Origin: Acidimicrobiia bacterium
GTDB lineage: Bacteria; Actinomycetota; Acidimicrobiia; Acidimicrobiales; SZUA-35
Reading direction: 5' to 3'
Length of the DNA stretch: 5,209 nucleotides
NCBI GenBank assembly: GCA_029857855.1
Contig: JAOUGG010000271.1
Span: 1-5,209 of the forward strand
Shown one piece after another: positions 1 to 5,209 of this stretch. The position numbers and the translations under genes are program-made. The notes beneath the pieces are model-generated. The model made no database searches. It was not told where the DNA came from and was given only the letters and a program-made list of their open reading frames with translations. Position 1 is the first letter of the stretch; the number at the start of each line of letters is the position of its first letter.

Positions 1-768
1 CCACAACGGGTGGCCGTCGGGCAGCGGCTCCGGATCGGTCACGTCGAGGCAGGCACCGCCGAGCTCGCCGGCCTCGAGCGCGGCGAGCAGGGCGTCGTGG
101 TCGACGTGTCCGCCGCGAGCAACGTTCACCACCCAGGCGTGCGACTCCATGGCCTCGAACTCGGCCGGCCCCATCACCCCTTCGGTTTCGGGTGTCAGGG
201 CCAGGGCCAGGACCACCAGGTCGGCGCCGGCGATGGCGTCGAGGCGGTCCTCGAAGGCCATCGTGCGGTGCGCGCCGGACATCGGATCGACCCGACGTCG
301 CACCACCGTGATCTCGCAGTTGAATCCGGCCAGCAGCCCGATCAGCTCCTCGGTGATCCCGCCGGCTCCCAGCACCGTGATCCTGCCGTCGACCAGGTTG
401 TGGCCCCGCGGGGCGGCCCAGGAATCGGCGCGCGCGTAGGTGGACAGGCCCCGCAGTCCGGCCAGGCCGAGCATCAAGGCGTGTTCGGCAACCGGCCGGG
501 CGTAGACCCCCCGGGCGCACGTCCACACCCGCTCGTGGTCCAGGTACGGGAGGTATGGCTCGATTCCGGCGAACGGCAGGGCGACCCATGAGATCCCGTC
601 CGCGCCGTCGAGCACCCCGGGAAGGTCGTGCGGTGTGGCCGGATCGGCCCACACCAGCGCCTGGGCGTCGGCAACCGGGACAACCTCTCCCCCGGCCTCC
701 CGTACCGCCTCCTCCAACGACTCATAGCGGCCGGTCTTCGGTTCGACCGCGATCTTCGGATTCACCAT
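1..768 (-). CDS. D-isomer-specific 2-hydroxyacid dehydrogenase, 3' end outside window
   Basis: The frame is open from ATG at 768 to base 1, giving 256 residues with no stop, so the C-terminus lies beyond the left edge. The family reduces 2-oxoacids or oxidises D-2-hydroxyacids with NAD(P)H in the cytosol. Visible: a divergent N-terminal substrate domain (about 1-95), the domain crossover with VAEHAL (93-98), a Rossmann dinucleotide loop VLGAGGIT (132-139), the catalytic Arg218 in NVARGGHVD, and the catalytic Glu247 in DVTDPEPLP. The catalytic His, expected in a TPH motif shortly after GHPLW, is off the edge. Beta-strand 2 of the Rossmann fold ends in VVRRRVD, without the acidic residue typical of NAD enzymes, which suggests NADP(H). 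I chose 768 over the in-frame ATG at 774 because AAGG (779-776) sits 7 bases from 768 and only 1 from 774. It follows metB by 85 bases. It resembles short proteins annotated as phosphoglycerate dehydrogenase, but the substrate is not readable; glyoxylate, hydroxypyruvate or 2-oxobutyrate are alternatives. Confidence 0.9.
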   Translation of the reverse strand, partial: MVNPKIAVEPKTGRYESLEEAVREAGGEVVPVADAQALVWADPATPHDLPGVLDGADGISWVALPFAGIEPYLPYLDHERVWTCARGVYARPVAEHALMLGLAGLRGLSTYARADSWAAPRGHNLVDGRITVLGAGGITEELIGLLAGFNCEITVVRRRVDPMSGAHRTMAFEDRLDAIAGADLVVLALALTPETEGVMGPAEFEAMESHAWVVNVARGGHVDHDALLAALEAGELGGACLDVTDPEPLPDGHPLW

Positions 769-775
769 GGGCATA

Positions 776-779
776 CCTT
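776..779 (-). promoter_or_regulatory. Weak ribosome binding site of the hydroxyacid dehydrogenase
   Basis: AAGG, seven bases before the ATG at 768. It is a partial Shine-Dalgarno match but the only one nearby, and it favours 768 over the ATG at 774, which it almost touches. Confidence 0.45.
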
Positions 780-853
780 AGGAGATCCCGGCGGGGGTTC
801 GTCCCTGCAACCTGCCCAATCGACCGCGATCCGGTGGATTTTGTGCGCGCCGC

Positions 854-2014
854 TCAGGGGATGCGGTTGAGCGCCTGGGTCAGGTCGGCGACGAGGTCGT
901 CGACATCCTCGATGCCGACCGACAGCCGAACCAGATCCTCGGGCACCTCGAGCGGCGACCCGGCGGCCGAGGCGTGGGTCATCGCCCCCGGATGCTCGAT
1001 GAGCGACTCGACGGCACCCAGCGACTCGGCCAGGGTGAACAGCTCGGTCGACTCGGCCACCAGCAGGGCCGACTCCCGGCTACCCGTCGTGAAGCTGACC
1101 ATGCCCCCGAAACCCGACATCTGTCGTTTGGCCGCGGCGTGGCCCGGATGCGACGACAGGCCCGGCCACAACACCCGCTCGACCTTCGGATGACCGACCA
1201 GCAGATCCACGATCCTGGCGGCGTTCGTCTTGGCGCCTCGCAGGGTGAGGTAACAATCCCACGGAGCCGGAACGGCGCCGACGGCGTTCTGGACGAAGGC
1301 GAGGTGATCGTGGACGTCGGCGTCGTCGGTGGCCACGAAACCGCCGACCACATCGGAGTGCCCGCCAAGGTACTTGGTCGTGGAATGCACGACGATGTCG
1401 GCCCCGTGAGCCAGCGGCTGCTGGAGGTAGGGGGTGGCGAAGGTGTTGTCGACGACGAGCCGGGCCTGGGGGCGCCGGGCCGTCACGGCGGCCACGGCGG
1501 CGATGTCGACGACCGTGAGCAACGGGTTGGTCGGTGTCTCCACCCAGACCAGCTTGGTGTTCTCGGGCCAGGCGGCGTCGAGCGCCGCCGGATCGGTCAG
1601 GTCGTGGGCCGACCAGGTGATCCCGACCCGACCGAACACCTTGGAGATCAACCGGAACGTCCCCCCGTAGGCGTCGTTCCCCATCACGACGTGATCGCCC
1701 GGTTCCAGCAGCCGCAGGATGGCGTCTTCGGCCGCGAGCCCGCTGGCGAACGACACACCGAACCGCGCGCCCTCCAGCGCGGCCAGCGCGGTCTGCAGCG
1801 CCGTCCGGGTCGGGTTTCCCGTGCGAGCGTATTCGTAGCCGCTGTGTTTGCCGACCGCATCCTGGGCGAAGGTCGACGTCTGGAACACCGGCACGGTCAC
1901 GGCACCGGTGGTCGACTCGGGATCCTGGCCGGCATGAATGGCCTTGGTGGAGAAGCCCCAACCGGCCGGGGTTTCGGCCTCCTCGGACGACCTGGATTCG
2001 GGTTCGATGGTCAC
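854..2014 (-). CDS. metB: Cystathionine gamma-synthase/lyase (MetB type, PLP enzyme)
   Basis: A 386-residue cytosolic enzyme of the Cys/Met-metabolism PLP family (fold type I). Gamma-synthase activity joins an O-acylhomoserine and cysteine into cystathionine; lyase activity splits cystathionine to cysteine, 2-oxobutyrate and ammonia. Mycobacterial MetB is reported to do both, and sequence alone does not decide here. Visible: YARTGNPTR (62-70, cofactor-phosphate contacts from the partner subunit), SGLAA (91-95), the PLP-stacking Tyr116 in NDAYGGT, ETPTNPLL (159-166), Asp189 in VVDNTFATP, the PLP Lys214 in HSTTKYLGGHSDVVGG, SLGAVESL (331-338), HPGAMTHAS and the carboxylate-binding Arg363 in LVRLSVGIED. 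The start is GTG at 2014, overlapping the cbs stop by four bases (GTGA), with GGAGG nine bases upstream; no in-frame ATG fits. Oddity: the usual RGLKTL-x-LRM-x2-H-x2-NA segment reads RGAKTNAAR, so about ten residues are missing after Thr263. All catalytic residues remain, so the enzyme is probably functional. Confidence 0.95.
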   Translation of the reverse strand: MTIEPESRSSEEAETPAGWGFSTKAIHAGQDPESTTGAVTVPVFQTSTFAQDAVGKHSGYEYARTGNPTRTALQTALAALEGARFGVSFASGLAAEDAILRLLEPGDHVVMGNDAYGGTFRLISKVFGRVGITWSAHDLTDPAALDAAWPENTKLVWVETPTNPLLTVVDIAAVAAVTARRPQARLVVDNTFATPYLQQPLAHGADIVVHSTTKYLGGHSDVVGGFVATDDADVHDHLAFVQNAVGAVPAPWDCYLTLRGAKTNAARIVDLLVGHPKVERVLWPGLSSHPGHAAAKRQMSGFGGMVSFTTGSRESALLVAESTELFTLAESLGAVESLIEHPGAMTHASAAGSPLEVPEDLVRLSVGIEDVDDLVADLTQALNRIP

Positions 2015-3414
2015 GATGGGCTTCCTCCATTGGATTGTGTGACGGCCCTGGTGGGGCGGGCCGACAGGAACGACAGGACATCGGCTCGGGCCACGACCGT
2101 GCGGGGGCGGCCGCCGTCGAGCACCAGCAGGGCCGGCGCGAGATCGAGGAGCTGGACCGCGAGTTCGACGGTCTGGCCGATGCCGATGGTGGGAAGGCGG
2201 GGGCTCATCACGTCCTCCACCGCCCGATCGAGCACGCTCTGATCACCGAAGGCTGACTCCATCAATCGCAGCTCGTCGATCGAGCCCATGACCTCGGCGG
2301 CGGCAAGCGGCATCGCCCCTTTGGCCACCGGGAGCTGGGAGACGTCGTGGCGGCGCATCAAATCGACCGCGTCACGCACCAGGTCCTCGGGCTGCACATA
2401 GACGAGCGACGGGCGGTCACCCGACTTCGCGCCGACCACGTCGGCCACCGTCGGCGCCTCGGACACGAGGAAGCCGTAACCGGCCATCCACTCGTCGTTG
2501 AAAACCCGGCTCAGATAGCCACGGCCGGAGTCCGGGATCAGCACGACCACCAGATCATCGGCCGTCAGCTCGGCCGCCAGCCGGAGCGCAGCGGCCACCG
2601 CGGTACCGCCCGAACCACCGATGAGGAGGCCCTCGCGTTGGCTGACATCGCGGGCGACGAGAAAGGAATCCTGGTCGGAGACCGCGATGACCCGATCGAC
2701 CAGGTCGGGGTCATAGGTCGCCGGCCAGAAGTCCTCGCCGACCCCCTCGACGAGATACGGCCGACCGGAACCGCCCGAGTACACCGAACCCTCCGGATCG
2801 GCGGCGACGATCTGCACGTCGGGATTCTGTTCTTTCAGGTACCGGCCGACGCCGGTCAGTGTGCCCCCGGTGCCGGCACCGGCCACGAAGTGGGTGATGC
2901 GGCCATCGGTCTGCCGCCAGATCTCCGGGCCGGTCGTCTGGTAGTGGGCCACGGGGTTGGCCGGGTTGGCGTACTGGTTCGGCCGGAAGGCGTTCGGGGT
3001 TTCGGCCACCAGGCGCTCGGCCGTCGAGTAGTAGGAGTTCGGGTCCTCCGGCGGCACGGCGACGGGGCAAACGACGACCTCGGCGCCGTAGGCCTTCAGC
3101 AGATCGACCTTTTCCGGCGCGACCTTGTCGGTGACGACGAAGATGCAGTTGTAGCCGCGCTGGGCGGCGACGATGGCCAGTCCGACGCCGGTGTTGCCCG
3201 AGGTCGGCTCCACGATCGTGCCGCCCGGTTTGAGCAGGCCGTCGCGTTCGGCCTGTTCGACCATCGTCAGCGCCGGCCGATCCTTCGTGCTGCCACCGGG
3301 GTTGGTGGTCTCGACCTTGGCCACGACGGGGCAGGCGAGCCCCGATCCGATCTGCCGGAGGCGGACCATCGGCGTGTTTCCGATCAAATCGAGTACCGAA
3401 TCGGCGATCTCCAT
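2011..3414 (-). CDS. cbs: Cystathionine beta-synthase with tandem CBS domains
   Basis: A 467-residue cytosolic PLP enzyme (fold type II) that condenses L-serine and homocysteine into cystathionine, the first step of reverse transsulfuration. Visible: PLP Lys44 in NPGGSTKDR, the substrate loop EPTSGNTGVG (69-78), the PLP-phosphate loop GTGGT (181-185), VEGVGEDFWP (222-231, typical of true CBS rather than cysteine synthase) and Ser268 in GGSGG near the pyridine nitrogen. Residues about 321-391 and 393-453 form two CBS regulatory domains; such pairs bind adenosyl ligands, S-adenosylmethionine in characterised homologues. There is no N-terminal heme region like that of the animal enzyme. Length and order match mycobacterial Cbs (about 464 residues, from memory). 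An in-frame ATG at 3528 would add 38 residues, but the protein homology begins at MEIADSVLDLIGNTP and AAGGGAG lies five bases before the ATG at 3414. In the second CBS domain the usual Thr-x-x-Asp reads ARAD (442-445). The stop overlaps the metB start. Confidence 0.96.
   Translation of the reverse strand: MEIADSVLDLIGNTPMVRLRQIGSGLACPVVAKVETTNPGGSTKDRPALTMVEQAERDGLLKPGGTIVEPTSGNTGVGLAIVAAQRGYNCIFVVTDKVAPEKVDLLKAYGAEVVVCPVAVPPEDPNSYYSTAERLVAETPNAFRPNQYANPANPVAHYQTTGPEIWRQTDGRITHFVAGAGTGGTLTGVGRYLKEQNPDVQIVAADPEGSVYSGGSGRPYLVEGVGEDFWPATYDPDLVDRVIAVSDQDSFLVARDVSQREGLLIGGSGGTAVAAALRLAAELTADDLVVVLIPDSGRGYLSRVFNDEWMAGYGFLVSEAPTVADVVGAKSGDRPSLVYVQPEDLVRDAVDLMRRHDVSQLPVAKGAMPLAAAEVMGSIDELRLMESAFGDQSVLDRAVEDVMSPRLPTIGIGQTVELAVQLLDLAPALLVLDGGRPRTVVARADVLSFLSARPTRAVTQSNGGSPS
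2024..2028 (-). promoter_or_regulatory. Ribosome binding site of metB
   Basis: GGAGG on the minus strand, nine bases before the GTG at 2014, located inside the last codons of cbs. It is the strongest Shine-Dalgarno match in the window. It supports the GTG start and independent ribosome loading in addition to coupling through the four-base overlap. Confidence 0.8.
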
Positions 3415-3419
3415 GTCTT

Positions 3420-3426
3420 CTCCCTT
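3420..3426 (-). promoter_or_regulatory. Ribosome binding site of cbs
   Basis: AAGGGAG followed by a five-base spacer (AAGAC) and ATG at 3414. It decides in favour of the shorter cbs start, where the recognisable N-terminus begins, against the in-frame ATG at 3528. Confidence 0.75.
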
Positions 3427-3500
3427 GCTGCGTTCGAAGGCTCGACGTTGGTCGCCCGGCCGCTGAGACGGTCCGCGTACGAGCCGCGATACGGCAACCC

Positions 3501-3532
3501 CGGCATCGGAACGGGCATTCCCCGTCATGCCG
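3501..3532 (-). other. Possible alternative stem-loops upstream of cbs
   Basis: On the minus strand CGGCAT (3532-3527) can pair with ATGCCG (3506-3501), six base pairs, or its inner five bases can pair with the nearer ATGCC (3518-3514). The two pairings exclude each other. The element ends 86 bases before the cbs ATG, inside the only spacer where a cbs promoter or leader could lie. Stems this short occur by chance in GC-rich DNA, no known riboswitch core was recognised, and no convincing -35/-10 pair was found. Confidence 0.15.
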
Positions 3533-3601
3533 CTGCGCTACCTGCACTCTATCGAGGAGCGGCCCGCAGATCGTGAATGGCGTGAACGGCCGACGGGTCG
3601 C

Positions 3602-3636
3602 CGGAGCCGGGTCGGAGCCTGTCGGAGCCGGGTCGG
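3602..3636. repeat. 14-bp direct repeat just past the MMPL-like gene
   Basis: CGGAGCCGGGTCGG occurs at 3602-3615 and again at 3623-3636, a 21-base period; a partial third TCGGAGCC lies between at 3612-3619. The second copy abuts the stop codon of the MMPL-like gene. No strong hairpin or T-run is seen, so I do not call it a terminator; it may be a simple local duplication. Confidence 0.7.
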
Positions 3637-5209
3637 TCAGCCGCTGACGGTGGCGACCTCGGGGAACGACGTCTTGTCGGGAGTATTGTCGACATCGAGC
3701 GGCACCGACCCCATGTCGATCGACTCGGCTATCCGCACGGCGCCGCTATCGAGACCGACAAGCCACAACATCGTGGAGCGACGCTGGGCCCGGCGGATGC
3801 CGTAGACGCTGCCTTCGGAATCGACCAGATGGCGCTCGGGATGGTCGACGGTGACCGAAACCATGATCGACGGTCCCTCCCGGAACGTCTCCACCCTCTT
3901 GATCTGCGGGGCCCGGCCACTGACGCGCAGCCCGGAGGCCGAGAGATTGCGGTGCTGTTCCGAGGCCTGGGTGTACAGCGGCGTTCCCTCGAGAAACACC
4001 TCATCGACGCGGGTTACCGCAGGATCGGTCTGCAACCCGAATTCGGCCATCAACAGATCCGAGACGAGGCGTCGCCATGCCGGATCGTCAACCGAAATCG
4101 GCTGACGGCGCTGGCGGCGCTGACCGGTGTGCATTGTGGAGCGAAGGGGGCGGGCCACGGAATGGTACGCGGCCTCCTCGCCCAACAGGGCGGGGCGCAG
4201 CACGAAGATGCCGAGCGCGATCTCGATGATGAGGGCGACCGCCAGCCCGAATCCGAAGCGGCCGACCGTCGGACCGCCGCCGACGAGCCGGGTCAGGGAG
4301 ATCCAGCAGGCGGCGATGAGCAGACCGACCACCGCCAACAGCCCGGCCCGCCCGGGCACGGCCGCCGGATCGGCTGCGGTTGCCGGGTCATCCGGGGGCA
4401 GCGGGGACGTTGCGACCAGATCGACGTAGTGATCGGAGTGATCGGAGTGATCGGTGTGATCGCCTCCTACACCGTTCGACCCGTTGACGGGAACCGGCTC
4501 GGCGGGATCGGGGCCGGTGATGGTGATCAGACCGGCCGAGGCGGACCACCGGTCGCCGAAACGGGCACGATCGTGCAGGTACTCCAGTTCGAACAGACTG
4601 ACGGCGGCGGCCACCAGCGTCAGCGCCGCGATCGTCTCCGCCGCCGACGCCTCCGCACTCACCAGGCGATAGATGCCGACGGTCGCCGCTCCGCCGAGGA
4701 CGCGGAGCACGAAGCTTGTCAGCGTGTAGCCGGTGTTGTCGGTCTCCACCAGAATGGTTCCCGCCCCGGCCAACGCCAGGAGCAGGACGGCGGCCACAAT
4801 CAGAATCGTCGAACCACGACCCACAGGACCGGCCGCACCATGGATCTCGACCCGCTCGTCGGCCAGCCTGACGACATCGTCGACCAACTGTGCGCCCTCG
4901 GCGCTCCGGATCGGAACAGCGGGCACGATGACCGCCAGCTCGACGGAATCGAAGCCGAGCTGCTCCTCGGACGCCAAGGATTGGGCCGGATCGACCGGCT
5001 CGCTGCCGGCACCGGCGAAGCGGGCGTTGGCGGTGTCGACCCAGGCGACGTTGCTGAGCGTGCCCACGGCCCGGGCCCAGGTGTCGGTGGCCTCCGACGA
5101 CGACGCTTCGACCACCGTCACCAGCGCCTCTGTCGGATCGCCGGGGCCGGCACCCAGACGGTCGCCCACGACCCGCGTCGAGTCGTCGCCGGGCAACGCC
5201 CGATAGTCG
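3637..5209 (-). CDS. MMPL/RND-like membrane protein, C-terminal half; 5' end outside window
   Basis: The frame is readable from the codon at 5208 to TGA at 3639-3637 (523 residues) and has no convincing start, so the gene begins beyond the right edge; the TTG at 5196 is internal to a periplasmic RALPGDDSTRV segment typical of MMPL proteins. Order, numbered from 5208: extracytoplasmic domain (about 1-130); five membrane helices (about 135-154, 164-183, 193-211, 288-309, 318-342), fitting TM8-TM12 of an MMPL transporter; then a soluble cytosolic tail (343-523). The match is strongest at FGFGLAVALIIE...LRPALLG, the TM12 signature GLAVAVLLD...LVPAL. MMPL proteins export lipids or related molecules using proton flux. 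Two oddities: the TM10 Asp-Tyr relay pair appears as Phe206-Glu207 (or Glu209-Tyr210), and the TM10-TM11 loop is enlarged to about 76 residues with four Asp-His-x repeats. The tail (about 372-500) has a beta-rich pattern possibly of the NTF2/Tim44-like type; that is a guess. Cargo and activity are unknown. Confidence 0.8.
   Translation of the reverse strand, partial: DYRALPGDDSTRVVGDRLGAGPGDPTEALVTVVEASSSEATDTWARAVGTLSNVAWVDTANARFAGAGSEPVDPAQSLASEEQLGFDSVELAVIVPAVPIRSAEGAQLVDDVVRLADERVEIHGAAGPVGRGSTILIVAAVLLLALAGAGTILVETDNTGYTLTSFVLRVLGGAATVGIYRLVSAEASAAETIAALTLVAAAVSLFELEYLHDRARFGDRWSASAGLITITGPDPAEPVPVNGSNGVGGDHTDHSDHSDHYVDLVATSPLPPDDPATAADPAAVPGRAGLLAVVGLLIAACWISLTRLVGGGPTVGRFGFGLAVALIIEIALGIFVLRPALLGEEAAYHSVARPLRSTMHTGQRRQRRQPISVDDPAWRRLVSDLLMAEFGLQTDPAVTRVDEVFLEGTPLYTQASEQHRNLSASGLRVSGRAPQIKRVETFREGPSIMVSVTVDHPERHLVDSEGSVYGIRRAQRRSTMLWLVGLDSGAVRIAESIDMGSVPLDVDNTPDKTSFPEVATVSG
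4428..4463 (-). repeat. Four-copy 9-bp tandem repeat coding for Asp-His-x
   Basis: On the plus strand the unit is AGTGATCGG, repeated with the last copy changed at two bases (TGTGATCGC). The period is a multiple of three, so in the MMPL-like gene it encodes DHT-DHS-DHS-DHY in the cytosolic loop between the third and fourth visible membrane helices. Near-identical codons suggest recent slippage expansion. Confidence 0.9.

Noticed and set aside
769..853. Possible terminator between metB and the dehydrogenase
   Set aside because: Only 4-bp stems (ATCC/GGAT and GGTT/AACC) with no T-run; read-through to the dehydrogenase seems more likely.
974..2242. Long plus-strand open frame (422 codons) antisense to metB and the end of cbs
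   Set aside because: It lies opposite strongly conserved enzyme sequence, is rich in Gly/Arg/His/Asp as expected from the reverse of GC-rich codons, and matches no family; a GC-driven shadow.
3415..3520. Promoter or S-adenosylmethionine riboswitch upstream of cbs
   Set aside because: TTGCCG followed by TACGCG has too short a spacer (12 bases) for a sigma-70 promoter, and no conserved riboswitch core was recognised.
3415..3528. N-terminal extension of Cbs from an upstream in-frame ATG at 3528
   Set aside because: The 38 extra residues are Arg/Ser-rich without family similarity, while the ATG at 3414 has a good ribosome binding site and the expected N-terminus.
2347..3576. Long plus-strand open frame (409 codons) antisense to cbs
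   Set aside because: Same shadow composition, opposite a certain cbs gene, with no recognisable domain or ribosome binding site.
3529..3636. Possible terminator of the MMPL-like gene
   Set aside because: Only a 5-bp CCGAC/GTCGG pairing with a long loop and no T-run could be found after the stop codon.
5194..5196. TTG at 5196 as the start of the MMPL-like gene
   Set aside because: The frame stays open to the window edge and the surrounding residues look like the middle of an MMPL extracytoplasmic loop, so the true start is upstream.

Overview
The window is GC-rich, with four genes all on the minus strand. It looks like part of an actinobacterial chromosome. From memory, Cbs and MetB both resemble their Mycobacterium tuberculosis counterparts closely along their length, and the right-hand gene is an MMPL-type membrane protein, a family expanded in Actinomycetota. 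Genus cannot be fixed from these data. There is no RNA gene, insertion sequence, CRISPR array or prophage signature.

Reading in the direction of transcription (right to left): (1) 5209-3637 is the C-terminal half of an MMPL/RND-like membrane protein whose 5' end lies beyond the right edge. It has a cytosolic His/Asp-repeat insert, an altered proton-relay region and a soluble C-terminal domain. (2) A 222-base spacer (3636-3415) holds a short direct repeat just past that gene and a weak stem-loop. (3) 3414-2011 encodes cystathionine beta-synthase (cbs) with tandem CBS domains. (4) 2014-854 encodes a cystathionine gamma-synthase/lyase (metB), which starts inside the cbs stop codon (GTGA overlap). 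(5) After an 85-base gap with no convincing terminator, 768-1 encodes a 2-hydroxyacid dehydrogenase cut off by the left edge.

The cbs-metB pair is a transsulfuration operon. Cbs condenses serine with homocysteine to cystathionine. The MetB-type enzyme makes cystathionine from an activated homoserine plus cysteine and/or cleaves it to cysteine, 2-oxobutyrate and ammonia. The downstream dehydrogenase may be co-transcribed; its substrate is unknown. The MMPL-like gene is probably a separate transcription unit.

The core is ordinary sulfur amino acid metabolism. The most unusual points are a precise 10-residue in-frame gap in a conserved segment of MetB, and the degenerate, insert-bearing MMPL half-domain. 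I do not see strong evidence for an entirely new system.
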